Positions 11,521 to 22,519 of a stretch of DNA of 64,000 bases are shown piece by piece (position 1 is the stretch's first letter; every line of letters starts with the position of its first letter). Made by a program: the position numbers and the translations under genes. The notes below the pieces were generated by a model that did not search any database, had not been told where the DNA came from, and was given only the letters and a program-made list of their open reading frames with translations. The DNA is from Aedes albopictus (lineage: Eukaryota; Arthropoda; Insecta; Diptera; Culicidae): NCBI RefSeq assembly GCF_035046485.1, contig NC_085137.1:477735396-477799395 (forward strand), given 5' to 3'.

Positions 11521-12901
11521 GCTAGATGCGAATATCAAAACGGGACATGCCACATTAGTTCAACTTATTGGACGCAGTGGTTTGATTTCCACGACAGGGA
11601 GATATAAAAAGTGACGAACTTTGCAGTTCTTGTTGAAGGGTGATTTTAAACTAGTGCCTAGATAAATTTACTGCGTATTTCAAAGAAATACAAGGAACAA
11701 GCTCACCGATAAATCATTTACTCGACCTAGCGCTAAAACGATACAATCGTGCGACACAATTTTGCGACACTCGCAATCACAAAAAAAGAACAATACGTTC
11801 AGTATTGTTACAATACTAAACATCAGCGCATCTATTTTGATTTTCACGCGAGGCATTAGCGAACGCGATCGATAATGCTGTTTTTTTAGGCGATGGAGCC
11901 TGAGAGGGCTGAAAATGAGTCTTCGTAGCTTATGAACAGCACCCTATGAAATATGTTTTTATTATTATTTGTTTTGCAAGACTTAGCCGTAGAGGTATCA
12001 AAATGCAACAGGGCAAGTGAAGTAAATTAAATGGTACAAGTAAAAAAATGGTACAAGTTAATATAAAATACAGAACGGAAACAATCAGTTGACAATCGTC
12101 TGTTTTTGGAATAGGATGAACATAGGAGCATAGGCTGAAGAAGGGTACTCATACCACGTGTGTTTCTGTTGGGTAGAACAATAACTATTTTTGTATTCAA
12201 ACTAAACGTTGATGTAAACCCTTTTTTTTTCAAGCAGAGTCTAAGTATTTTTTTAGGATGAAAATCAGTTATCGTTGAATCAATTGCCCTTGATTCTTAC
12301 GTTTCCTGGAGTACCTTTACAAATTTATGATATACTGTATTAATTACGCACAAAGAGGCGAACCAGCTAAGGGTTGAAAGTCTCTATAATAAAGACAAAT
12401 CAATCAAATCAATTTTAATTACGCCAAACCAGTTGAGCTACAACATTTTTAAAGTCTTAAAACTTGATATGGAACATCTTAAATACATCTTATGTCATGT
12501 TGCTCCAACGAACCCAACTTTCCATTCGATCATCCCCATTTCACCTTCGACACCACTCATCATACAGAAGACCCAGTCACTCTCAAACTGAACGAGTGCC
12601 ATTTGCCGTCAGCCAGACAGACAGTTTGATCTATTATTCATCGCAACAGCGATTGTAACCGCAAACGGACATGAGATTGTGAATTTTTCGCCCTCATACT
12701 GTCTGGCCAACGATCATCCTCAAACACCGACGTGGCGGCGCGGCCCCGGCACCGGCCATCGTGAATAATTAATCGGAATTATTACTGTACGTGTTGTTTC
12801 GCTTTCCTTATTCATTTCAGTTGTCATTTTTTTTTTGTTCCATTGCATTGTAGTTGATTTTTTATAATTGTCATTTTTTCGTTTTCCCTTGATTTCCACA
12901 G
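11521..12901. other. Intergenic or intron sequence upstream of the Ras-like exons
   Basis: About 12350-12412 ends AATAAAGACAAATCAATCAA, resembling the 3' tail of a mosquito non-LTR retrotransposon, perhaps that of the RT-RNase H remnant upstream. The remainder contains no recognised exon. I searched by eye for the missing P-loop exon of the GTPase gene and did not find it. Confidence 0.35.
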
Positions 12902-13925
12902 CGTTAACGGTTCGTTTCATCACCAAACGGTACATTGGCGAGTACGACCATCAGGCAGGTGAGTTGACGCGAGTTGTTTCCCCCCTCTCTTCTGCTCGAT
13001 TTCGTCCGTAAATGAAAAACGACGCTTGAAATGTTCGTTTCCATGTTATTTTACCATTTCATTTTTTTTATTTTCCTATTGCTTTTTTTTGCAGAAAATA
13101 GATACAAATATGAAATCATGGTCGATGGAGAGGCGGTGCTGTGCGAAATTTGGGATACATGTCCAAAGGTGAGCAAACCAAACTGTAGACTGCCATATGG
13201 CAAATGGGTGACAAATTTGCTTAGTTCCGATCGTCAATAACAAAACTCGAATGTACAGGATATAGGTTCCTTTACAAACTATATGTACTCCCATCCTGTA
13301 GAAAGAGATTAATGCGCTGTTTATATTGTTTCTTGTTTTTGCATTTTTGTTTGAAGTCAGCACGTTTAAAAATAAAAAGAACTAAATAAATTTGGGAATC
13401 GCCATTCTCAATGGATTTCTTTTGAAATTCTCTTTGGGAATTCATTCAAGATATCCCCGGAAAGGCCTTGTTTTAACTGACTCCATTTCCCCACAGATCG
13501 AAGAGAACAGCGAAGCCACCCTGACGGCCGGTTCGGAGGCCGTCCAGTGGGCGGACGGCCTACTCCTGGTGTACTCCATCACCGATCGGGATTCGTTCAA
13601 CTACATCCGCAAAGCGAAGGAGGAGCTCCCGTGCGACACGACCCCGGTGGCGCTGGTCGGCAACAAGGTGGACATGGTCCACCTGCGACAGGTCAGCACC
13701 GACGAGGGCGAAATCCTGGCCAAGGACTTTGAGTGCAAGTTTTGCGAAATTTCTGCCGCCGAGCACGTGTACCAGGTGGCCGAGGCATTCCACGACCTCT
13801 GCCGGGAGGTGATAGCTGCCAAGCGCAAGTCCAAGCAGAGTTTCATCGAGAAGATCGACCGGATGCTGAGCGGGTCGCGGACGTACAACCGGGGCAAGAG
13901 TGATAGCATTTCGCCGAAGGATTGA
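12902..13925 (+). CDS. Ras-like small GTPase, RERG/RASL-type, 5' incomplete
   Basis: Three exons are supported by splice sites and phase: 12902-12958, 13095-13168 and 13497-13925, joining to 185 residues before the TGA. The first begins mid-codon after an AG and reads LTVRFITKRYIGEYD, which in Ras proteins directly follows the GKS P-loop; the P-loop exon lies further upstream and was not found. Exon 3 carries WADGLLLVYSITDRDSF, the guanine-specificity motif NKVD (13662-13673) and the SAK-like EISAA (13746-13760). The end SISPKD has no CAAX box, as in RERG and RASL12. Oddities: the switch I threonine position is replaced (EYDHQAE) and the switch II DTAGQ is DTCPK, so normal GTP hydrolysis or gamma-phosphate sensing is doubtful. 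Family membership is secure, the exact orthologue is not. The known role of relatives is growth-regulatory signalling at membranes or in the cytosol. Confidence 0.9.
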
Positions 13926-14227
13926 GCCGCGGGCGGGCGGGGGTGACACAGGATGGACGCGTGGATTGTAGTGTGTATTATTTAGCCAATTAAATGGGGC
14001 GTGGAGAACTGGACTCCTATCAACGGTATTAATTGCTATTAGTTTGGACTGGTTGATGATTTGCGTGGGAAATACAGATGGTGGCCGAGAGTGGGTTTGC
14101 CCTAGCCATACAAGTGCCATGTAGAATTAATTTATCCAAATGCCTATGCAAGCTGTCCAGTGGAGGTATTGAGGGAGGTGGTGGTCGTTTAGTGAGGTCG
14201 AGGGTAAGCAAATACCAGAGTGTTGCT

Positions 14228-14233
14228 AATAAA
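14228..14233 (+). terminator. Possible poly(A) signal of the Ras-like gene
   Basis: The first AATAAA after the stop codon is about 300 bp downstream and is preceded by sequence free of repeats. The 3' UTR would thus be roughly 14 kb position 13926 to about 14250. Not confirmed by any cleavage-site evidence. Confidence 0.45.
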
Positions 14234-14629
14234 ACTTACAATGGAATTTTAACAAACACATTTTTTTCATTTGTCTGCAATTGTGGATGTGAAATACCCT
14301 ATATTGATGTGTTAAAGTTACGAATGAGATCAATTGCCAAACTAAAAGGTGATTTTGTTATGGACAGAACACAGAGAAACAGACGTCGCACTCTACTTAT
14401 TGTCCATCGATTATCTCTTTTACAGTGGATTCAAATATACGGTATTCGAGTGACCAGTTTACTGTCAATTGTTCTAACTACGTTTATTTCTCTATGAAAG
14501 GAGTATTGATGAAAATCTTAGAAATAATATTAGAATAGCTATTTTTTTTATATCCATATTTATTTTTTCGCGGGAAGTTACTTAGCCAGTTTCATCGACG
14601 GCCAGTCGACAATGAACTAGATCTTCAAC

Positions 14630-15515
14630 GTTCAAATTCCGCGAATACCAGGTTCCAAGACACCACTTGGTCATCGACTTCAAGTCAGCATACGAATATT
14701 GACTGCACAGAGCTATAGAAAATCATGAACAACAACAGTTTTCCCGGAAAGCTAACCAGACTGATAAGGGCAACGAAAGACGCTGTGCAAAGCAGCCAGC
14801 GTAAGGATTTCGGGTGAACTACCCATTTCACTCGAATCTTGACGGGGTGTGACAAGTTGATGAACTCTTCTGCCTACTATTCAACATCGCCCTGGAAGGT
14901 GTTATGCGACGAGCCTGGCTCAATAGCCGGGGTACGATCTTCACAAAATTAAGCCAATTTGTCTGTTTTGCAGATGACATTGATATTATTATCTTGTACC
15001 GACTTTTCGAACCTTCTAAGCAGAATACCCTCTTTGAATGAACGTGATCAGTTTCGTACCTTTTAATTCCGCCCTATGTTGCTTATCCTTTGACAGATAC
15101 GCGTATTTCGACTACCACTTGTAATCTTCCTCAGTTTCAGTTATCCAGTCGGACTGGATAACTGACACTGAGGAAGATTACAAGTGGTAGTCGAAATACG
15201 CGTATCTGTCAAAGGATAAGCAACATAGGGCGGAATTAAAAGGTACGAAACTGATCACACTCATTCAAAAAAATGGTATATTATAGCTAGTACATTTGAA
15301 ACGGTGGCAGAACTGTTCACCCGCCTGAAACGTGAAGCAACAAAGATCGGACTGGTGATAACAAAGTACATGCTGGTATGCGGAACTGAGCGATACAGGA
15401 CAACCCTTGGAAGCAATGTTATGTTGCGATAGACGGGGGCATTTTAGAAGTGGTAGAAGTATTCGTCCACCTCGGTTCTTTACTAACGGCCGACAATAAC
15501 GTGAGCCGTAAAATT
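14630..15515 (+). pseudogene. RTE-type (JAM-like) reverse transcriptase remnant, split by a MITE
   Basis: Frame-shifted RT pieces can be read in order: a degenerate VIDFKSAYD (about 14680), SFPGKLTRLIRATKDAVQSS (about 14740), RGVxQ-like and FNIALEGVMRRAWLNSRGTI (about 14880-14935), then FVCFADDIDII (about 14960-14990), the catalytic box. After the palindromic MITE the thumb resumes with ETVAELFTRLKREATKIGLV (about 15298) and EVFVHLGSLLTADNNVS (about 15462). The order and wording match mosquito RTE elements such as JAM1. Several stops and shifts show that it is long dead. The endonuclease is absent. Confidence 0.75.
15003..15290. mobile_element. Near-perfect palindromic MITE inside the RTE remnant
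   Basis: Arms of about 110 bp (15036-15147 and 15150-15272) are almost exactly complementary around a centre GTCCAGTCGGACTGG near 15150. The left outer part (GCAGAATACCCTCTTTGAAT) matches the right outer part of the second copy at 28620-28862, which defines the family ends. The RT reading resumes after it. Confidence 0.8.
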
Positions 15516-15559
15516 GTATTGATTAGTATTAGCAATTAGTATTGATCTTTTTATTCAGG

Positions 15560-16105
15560 AATTTGTTTTGGCATTTATTTTGAAAATTTTCAAAAGAGAT
15601 TCCTCCAGAGATTTCATCAAAAGTTTCTTCTGGTTTTTCTCCAAGTATTGCTTTGGATTTATTGAAAAATTTTATCTGAAATTATTTCCGATTTTTGTTC
15701 CCAAAGATTCTATCAACAATTATTTTTTTTTTCAGAGAATTCCTTCAGACGTTTTTTTTTTTGTTTGTATCTTCAGGAGTCAAAGGTATCTTCAGGAGGA
15801 TGTCCGAGGAGGCCAAGGAAATTTCCATTATAATAAGATCCTGAGCCGACCGGGAATTGAAACCGTAATCCTCATCATGGTCATGTTGAATACCCTCGCC
15901 TTCACAACTGTGGCTATTGGGGCCGTTTTAAACTTATTGAGGGATTTCTTCGAGGATTCGAGCAGTACCTTTGCCTGCGATTTCTGCAAACATTTTTCTA
16001 AACATTCGTTTATAAGTTATTCCATGGATATTTCCAGGAATCGTTGCACAAATTTCTCAAGTATTTTTTTTTCATGGAACTACTCGCAGGTATCTTAAGG
16101 TGTTT
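15560..16105 (+). repeat. Degenerate TTCCTCCAGG-type repeat
   Basis: Loose copies of TTC-CTCC-AGA/G-GATTTC words in one orientation, strongly decayed, related to the 12-bp tandem arrays further on. The open frame across it is an artefact of the periodicity. Confidence 0.45.
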
Positions 16106-16688
16106 TATGAGGTAGGGGTGGTGGGGATAAAGTGGACAGATGGGGTAAAATGAACAGGGTACAGTTTCATGGATTTTATTGCTTTTCAACATGTTTTAAT
16201 GATTGAAGCTTATATCTAAACATGAACCATTATACTTTTGCTGATATTGAACATTAAAATCAGATAAACCTCTTCAAAATGACAAAAACTTTAAAAATAA
16301 CGTGAACAATCGGAAATGATGTAAGGTCTGCTTAACATGGCTAAGGTTTTCACGTAAGTTATTTTCATATTATTACAAGTTTTACACCCTCTAAACTAAT
16401 AAAGACCACGTAGAAAAATATATTTGACCGAAAAAAACATTGAGTTTTGAAAAAAAAGGTTTAGGAAATAATTTTAACATGATCAGACCTTGAGGGTAAA
16501 ATGGACAATCGGCTCAAATTTCACCAATTTTTTTTTTTTTGCAAACTCCAAAATCATCAGCCGTTATACAGGTCGTGAGATAGATGAACTAAAAAGTTAT
16601 AAAAAAATATTTTATAACAACAAAATATAATTTTCAACTAAAAAAGTGCTTGTTTTTTACACTATTATTACAATAATTATTTAAGTGT
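16106..16688. other. AT-rich stretch
   Basis: Contains GGGGTAAAATGAACA near 16142 and GGGTAAAATGGACA near 16494, a direct-repeat motif also present at 3.4 kb. No gene is seen. Confidence 0.3.
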
Positions 16689-17575
16689 GCCCAGGTAACC
16701 AATAAGCATTAAAACTGCATTATATCTGCTTGCTGCTGTATCATAGCAGTTCGACTGCTGAATTGCTCTGAATTAGCAATTCAAATGCTGCTTAAAATCT
16801 GACAACTGTTGTGTAGCATTTCAAATGCACGATATTTTTTGGTTAACAAGCATCCTAACTGCTACTTTATTGCCATAAAACTGCTAAGAGAGATGAGCGA
16901 TGCTAAAACTGTTACACATTTCAAATTTTCAATTCATGTACCACGACTATAGGATCCATTACCATTCAGATGTCCTATCATTTACTGGTAGCAACAAAGT
17001 AAATCAATGAGAGAACAAATATTTTCCAAATAAATCGCATAGAATAAGAAACCAATTATGCCATCGTGTATTATGTGGATGGTTTAATTATCAGCACTTG
17101 TCCGAGCCGTTGTCCGGGCACAGCAAAATAACTGCCGGTGTGGCACTCAAGCATTTAATAGATCAAAAAATCAACGCACATTATCTGATCTTTTATAGCT
17201 CATCCTGTAGCGCGGCTCAGCATCATCATCTGCCAGAGGATTGTGGGATCGAATCCCAATTTCAGCGGGAACAGCAAAAAAAAAACAACTGCAAAAATAT
17301 ACAACAGCCCCAAAGTCGCACAGGAGAGTGTGAGTAAAAATAGAAAAGGAAGAATATGAAGCGACTGAAATGCGCAGGGGAAAATATGTTTGTTCATGTT
17401 CGATTTTTTGGGGATAGGAAAGATAAGCATTTAATCAGCCGTATATTGGGCCAAAACCTGCATTAATTTAGCACCTATGGCGCTTATACGACATATAAGC
17501 ATTTAATAACCAGCAATAAAGGCGCATATAGTGCTAAATAAATGCAATTTTAACTGCTTATTGGTTACCTGGGTA
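16689..17575. mobile_element. Non-autonomous DNA transposon with CCCAGGTAACC termini
   Basis: The left end CCCAGGTAACCAATAAGCAT is complementary to the right end, giving an element of about 885 bp. Subterminal GCATTTAATA and TGCTTA-type words recur. No transposase is present. Target duplication was not found, so the superfamily is open. Confidence 0.75.
17190..17440 (+). repeat. Possible tRNA-like SINE inside the CCCAGGTAACC element
   Basis: TAGCGCGGCTCAGC resembles an A box and GGGATCGAATCCC (17246-17258) a B box, about 35 bp apart, followed by an A-rich tract. This is a third tRNA-like type in the window. The spacing is tRNA-like but the boundaries are vague. Confidence 0.45.
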
Positions 17576-17905
17576 CAATTACATGCAATGGAAGGCGAAG
17601 AATGCTTTCAAACATGATAATATACTTGGTAGTACCCAAAGAACCCTAGGTTAGTAACAGGCAGGTTATGAACCGGTGGAATGTCGAGCAAGACAATAAA
17701 ACGGGGAAGACTTGGAGGAACTTAAACCTTAAAACGTTCTTAACCGGAGAAAAACCTTAAATCGTTTAGCCAACATTTAACTGTTTTAGTTCGGTGGTTT
17801 TAATTGAATTATAATTTATTGAAATTGAAAAATTCCAAACCGTTTTTTGGAGAAGTTTCTAGCTGTATTAAAAAAAAATGCAGGTGAAAAATCGCAAGTG
17901 AAAAT
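17576..17905. other. Short intergenic stretch
   Basis: AT-rich; nothing recognised. Confidence 0.35.
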
Positions 17906-18375
17906 ACGGGCTTGGTGGTCTAGAGGCTACTGCTTCTGATTCATATGCAGAAAGTTCTGGGTTCAATCCCTGGCTCGTTCCTTTCCTCCGACTTTGTATC
18001 TTTCTATCTACTTTCTTCCTCCGCTCTACCACAAATAATGTATATTCATATATTTATAGCCATCACTAGAACCAGAAACGGTTCAAAAGCCGTTTCTATT
18101 CCTTCCAACTTCCACAGCACAGTACTAATCTATCAGGAAACGCTCACGAGTTATGCAATCCAGCAAACTGTGCCGAATTTGCTTCATATGAATATTCACA
18201 TGAATCTATCACCTTACACCTGGCATCCACGCACCAATGTGTGAACCCTCTACCAACCATATCCAACCAACACTCCGACATCCGCATGCTTGTGCAAACG
18301 CATGGATATATTTGGTCTGATGTGGATACAAACGATTGCAACTATCACTTCCTTCCCCTTCCCTGCATTATTTAG
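17906..18375 (+). repeat. tRNA-derived SINE, third family
   Basis: The head GCTTGGTGGTCTAGAGG (A-box region, about 17910) and GGGTTCAATCCC (B box, 17959-17970) form a complete pol III promoter with tRNA-like spacing. The 3' half does not close an acceptor stem and runs into a pyrimidine-rich body with GGCATCCACGCACCAATGTG (about 18222), so this is a SINE and not a tRNA gene. Confidence 0.7.
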
Positions 18376-18944
18376 GACATATGCATAAAAATGAGTAAAC
18401 ACTCTATTCTAAATCTCGTGGAGCAAATCTTTATGAATCTTCACAGAGATCTGAGTAAAGAGTATTTACCTAGTTTTATTTATATGGCCTATTGACCTGC
18501 AATCTAAAGTGGCAGGCGCCATTTGTCGCCTAAAAATAGAAGATCACCAACACTCACACACTGAAGACTCGTCTTAGTCCCCGGCAGATATCTCATTGGT
18601 TCCATATGTGAGTGTAGCTGATCCTTGAGCTGATCTGACGATACTGGAGTAGCATCTGCGGGCGGCCAATCAAGCTCACGCTCAAGTATTCGAAAACATT
18701 GCAAGTGAAGCTTTCGATAAAAAATCTTGAAAGTAGCCTGAAACCGCGCATGACAACTGATGGGGAGGAAGTAAGGAGGGGTCTAAAGTTAAAGAAAAAA
18801 TGGCTACGTCTAGGACTACGTGGTTTATCAACAGCCCCATACCTTGAAAAGCTCAATTGAGAATCACATGTTTTCAAAAAAAAAAAAAAAAGCAAAAAAC
18901 ACTTTTTTTCCAAAATGATCAACAAATTAATGAAAATAATAATG
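18376..18944. other. Intergenic stretch
   Basis: No gene or repeat boundary recognised. An A-run lies at about 18878-18894. Confidence 0.3.
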
Positions 18945-19090
18945 ATTGTCATAAGTCCTGTCCAACGACGTAGGTTGAACTTGCTCGAAGTTGCTGCATC
19001 CTACTCTTACCCATTTGTCAACAAACGGGAAAGAGCGGGATGGAGCAAGTTCGAGCAAGTTCAACCTACTTCGTTGAATAGGACTATATT
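18945..19090. mobile_element. Palindromic MITE
   Basis: AGTCCTGTCCAACGACGTAG and AACCTACTTCGTTGAATAGG are complementary ends; the arms of about 60 bp share the GTTGAACTTGCTCGA word, with the centre near 19015. Non-coding. Confidence 0.7.
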
Positions 19091-19760
19091 TCGCAAAAAA
19101 AAATGTTGATCGTTTGGAACAATGTCTTTTTTTGCTATTTTCAGTTTTGGAAAATTTGCATTTCTCATTTGAGTCTTTGTCGCTATACCATATTGTGCGT
19201 TGCATGAAAAACACATTTATGGCGACTACTTTTCCAGGTCTTGTAAGATGGTCCAAATTCAATCGCGGTGCAAATACCACGTGTAGTCGCAGCAATCATC
19301 ACATCACCCGACCACGTGGTGAACTTTTTTCATGAAATATCAAAGAACTCTATGATGGAAAATTTGAAAACCAAGTCTGTTGCCTTAGGCGACTATCTCG
19401 CGCGTATCTTTGACTGCGACCAAAAGTAGTCGCCAAAGTAGATTTTATTTTGATTCTTATAATAATGTAAATTTCAATCATGATCTAAAAAATTATATAG
19501 CCATGATCTTTATATGTGTCTTACTAGATCTTACTCATGCATTCATCTGTCAAAATTGACTAAAAAAAGGCAATACATATTGTCCATCGAGTAGTGGAGA
19601 ATGAATGTCAATCTAGAATATTTCAATGCTTCAATGCTTCAAGGATTAGTAAGCCATGAGTTTCTACATACTCAGATCAATTTGACAACTAGTGTTGAAA
19701 TTGACAGTGTGCATACGTAATCCACCAAATTAAATTGTGCCAAATTCGCTCAAATTTGCA
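19091..19760. other. Upstream region of the 201-aa gene
   Basis: Contains the direct repeat CAATGCTTCAATGCTTCAA (19624-19642). No TATA box or initiator stands out before the ATG at 19761. A 5' UTR or promoter must lie here or further upstream. Confidence 0.35.
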
Positions 19761-21093
19761 ATGCCGTCCGAAGCGAAGAAAACGGAGCTGTACTTGCTCT
19801 TGCTGCAATCGTCCACAGCGCTGCTGATCGCCTTGGTGAACACGTTACCAACCTTGCGTCACGACGTCCAGTTGACCATCAAAAAGCGGCTGCTCAAGTT
19901 GGTCAAAACATTATGGGAATTCCTGAAGGATGAGGCAGTCGCACTGGAACACCACTCGGTGCTAGATCAAAGCCACGGCTACACCGATTTGAGCTTAGAA
20001 TTCCAGAGGGCATCGGAGACAGATGGGGTAAGTTGATTTGACTTTACTTTGTAAGGTCACTTTCCATTGGTAAATTTCTGTGGGAACTTGCAAGCATAAG
20101 CTTTCGAAGCGTATAGCAAATTACAAGTAATAATTCGATGGTAACCTCTGCCACTAACCCCCCACCCCTTCCCCGCTTAAAACGTTGCGTAATTCGGATG
20201 TTCCCATAAAAAGATTCGAAACTGCTGCAGTGCTGCCATGGCTTGAGCCCAAACCGCTTATCCCTATTTCATACTGATTTGATAGTTTAATTCAGTGTTG
20301 AAAATTTCATTTCGTCATATCTAAATTCAACCACCTACTGCTCATTTTAGAAGCTGAACCTGAGAATATAATATATAAAAAACTTGTGCGGCTAGACCAG
20401 TTCTGCAAGAAAGTCACGGAAAAACTGCTATTTTTCGAATATTTAATGTAAATGTCACGGACTACCTTTGAAAAATGCCAAATGACCGTGAATATCATTT
20501 GCATTTTTCAGAGGTAGTCCGTGACGTTTACCTTAAATATTCGAAAAATAGCAATTTTTCCGTGACTTTCTTGCAGAACTGGTCTAGCCGCACAAGTTTT
20601 TCATATACTATACTCTCAGATTCAGCTTCTAAAATGAGCTGTTGGTGATTGAATTTAGATATGACGAAATGAATGTTTCAGCACTGGTTTAATTACGCTC
20701 TCTGATTGATTTTGTACCTACTAGAGCAACATATTCGCATTCTCTCGATTCCAGCGACCTCGCTACAGTCCGCTCAGCTCGACGATGATTGACAAGTCGG
20801 CGACCGAGGCCATCGGCGGAACCCGTTTCCCCATGATACACCGGTTGCTGGCGGTGCTGGCACGTAACCCGGACGAAGAAGTGTTTGCCCGGACGGTGCA
20901 ACCGTTCATGCATGCACCCAATTTCCAGCGGCAACTGCGCCAAGAAATGACCGCATTCCGGCGGATGCTTACCGACGACGACGCCTCGCTGTATCTGGGT
21001 GAACCGGCGCTGACGCAACGGTTGGATCGAATGGAGCTGTCCATGCGGCGCATCATGCTGCAGTTGAACGCGTTGATTAATAACGATGGTTGA
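19761..21093 (+). CDS. Two-exon gene for an unrecognised 201-residue protein
   Basis: Exon 1 (19761-20027) ends ETDG at a strong GTAAGT donor; exon 2 (20755-21093) follows a TCTCGATTCCAG acceptor, starts RPRYSPLSS in the same phase, and ends at TGA. The product is 201 residues. Residues 10-32 (LYLLLLQSSTALLIALVN and onward) are strongly hydrophobic and could be a membrane helix or a buried helix. A basic helical stretch with KKRLLKLVK follows. Exon 2 is polar and helical with MIHRLLAVLARNPDEEVFAR, and ends with amphipathic RLDRMELSMRRIMLQLNALI, likely a coiled coil. Exon GC content and codon use are far above the AT-rich surroundings, which supports a real gene. I chose ATG 19761; the GTG 24 bases upstream is not a likely eukaryotic start. 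The intron carries a hairpin element. I do not recognise the family and assign no function. Confidence 0.8.
20288..20694. mobile_element. Hairpin element inside the intron of the 201-aa gene
   Basis: Arms of about 195 bp are complementary: TCATTTCGTCATATCTAAAT (about 20308) pairs with about 20652-20673, and TAGACCAGTTCTGCAAGAAA (20394) with about 20567-20588; the centre is near 20485. The full hairpin lies within the 727-bp intron and leaves the splice sites intact. Confidence 0.8.
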
Positions 21094-21311
21094 AGCGTTT
21101 GGAGCTCTTTGGCAAGCGCAGCGCCACGGTGCGGTGATGATGGGAAACTCTTGATTCGTGCAAGGTTTGAGGATAGGGAAACTGGTTGTTGATGTCACGG
21201 ATGGTTTAGTTCACGTTTCGTATCGCAAGATGGCATCTGTGGAATGAAGAAGGCGCATGCGTTCACATCGAAACTTATCCCGAGTGGATGGGAAAGACAA
21301 AACATAGTTCA

Positions 21312-21317
21312 AATAAA
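21312..21317 (+). terminator. Possible poly(A) signal of the 201-aa gene
   Basis: AATAAA lies about 220 bp after the stop codon, followed by T-rich sequence. It is the first such signal downstream. Confidence 0.55.
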
Positions 21318-21399
21318 TTTGTATATATTTGTTATATTCAAATCAACATATGAATTAGCAGCCTTTGCAAATAATGAATTTAAAAAAAGTAGCTCCTCT

Positions 21400-21740
21400 T
21401 TTTTTCCCATGAAGTTATTTTAGAAATTTCTTCAGAGCCACCTCAAAGAGCTTCTCCATATAGTTACCAGAGATTCCTGCCAGAAACTCCTCCTTCAAAG
21501 ATTTTTTTTTCAGGAATATCTTCAGGAAATTTTCAAAAAAAAACGTGGAATCTCCAAAAGAATCTCCAGGAATTCCTTTAGAAATTCTTTCTCAAGAATT
21601 TTTGGTGTTATATTATGAAATACTTATGAAAAATTCGTGACCACAGGTACAGTACGAAAAAGAAAACTTTTAGAAATTTGTTCAGTTAACTCCTGGTATA
21701 ATTTTCCAAGGGATTATCGAAAGCATCGCTGAGCGCTTTT
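21400..21740. repeat. Degenerate TTCCTCCAGG-type repeat
   Basis: Decayed words such as AGAAACTCCTCC and AGGAATTCC in one orientation; related to the arrays further right. Confidence 0.4.
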
Positions 21741-22115
21741 TTATCCGTTTTAAGGAGATTTTCAGCCCTACTAGGGTATGTGTAATCAGTAATCTCACGT
21801 TCCCATATTCATCCTATCCGAAAACAAGCGATTACGGCACCGATTTATTCCGTTCTTTTTGTTTTCATGGGTGCTCACTTCTAACAAAAAATACAAAAAT
21901 AAGAAACAAAACAAACAGCGCTACAATTCTTTGTTTTTCGTAGGATGAAAATGGGAGCCACATGCTTAATAAGGGAACGAATACCCTAGTTCATCTCGGG
22001 ACCCACTCTTCCCCTGCCTTCCGAAGGAAAAACTCACATTTAGTGAATTTGTCGGGAGTGGGATTCGATCGACGTGATAGTCACGTGTTCTAACCATCAC
22101 ATCAGGACTGCTCCA
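21741..22115 (-). repeat. tRNA-derived SINE, second family, interrupted by a MITE
   Basis: The minus-strand head GATGTGATGGTTAGAACACG and B-box-like TCGATCGAATCCCACTCCC match the SINE at 3664-3806. The tail reads GGTCCCGAGATGAACTA and, across the inserted MITE, resumes GGGCTGAAAATC at 21741-21773, the same order as in the uninterrupted copy (AGATTTTTAGCCCTAGGG near 3660). Confidence 0.75.
21774..21986. mobile_element. TA-flanked MITE inserted in the SINE
   Basis: Termini GGGTAT/ATACCC, with inner complementary TTCCCATATTCATCCTA and TAGGATGAAAATGGGA, flanked by TA at 21772-21773 and 21987-21988. Length 213 bp, non-coding. Confidence 0.7.
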
Positions 22116-22312
22116 GGAATTTTTTTTTGGGAAAGCTCTAGATTAATTTCTGAAAAGAAAAATTCCAAGGAAGAATTTTGTATGAAATCCATTGCTAACG
22201 TTAATGGAAAATTCTCGAACTATTGAAGGGGCTTGTGGAAATATTTCTATAAAGAAGTTTCTAGGACAATCCGAGGAGGAACTTCTGAAAAATTTCTTGA
22301 AAGAACTTTTAA

Positions 22313-22513
22313 GGTGAATGTAGAACGAAGCCACACCTCGAATTTTCAAAAGCACAAATCTGAAGAACCAAACATCCTACAGCGCTGAAAAGTTGATCGA
22401 TTGATCACCTGCTGGTGGTGACCAATCGATCAACTTTTCAGGATGATCCGTCATTTAGTTCCTCAGATTTGTGCTTTTGAAAATTCGACGTGTGGCTTCG
22501 TTCTATATTCACC
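22313..22513. mobile_element. TTAA-flanked hairpin MITE
   Basis: GGTGAATGTAGAACGAAGCC and its near-complement at the right end form arms of about 90 bp around TGATCACCTGCTGGTGGTGACCA, split here as a loop near 22410. TTAA lies on both sides (22309-22312 and 22514-22517), as in piggyBac-type insertions. Confidence 0.75.
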
Positions 22514-22519
22514 TTAAAT

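Noticed and set aside
17906..17985. Possible tRNA gene
   Set aside because: A and B boxes are present but the acceptor stem does not close and a SINE body follows.
19737..19760. Upstream start (GTG) for the 201-aa gene
   Set aside because: A non-ATG start is not needed in a eukaryotic gene when a good in-frame ATG lies 24 bases downstream.
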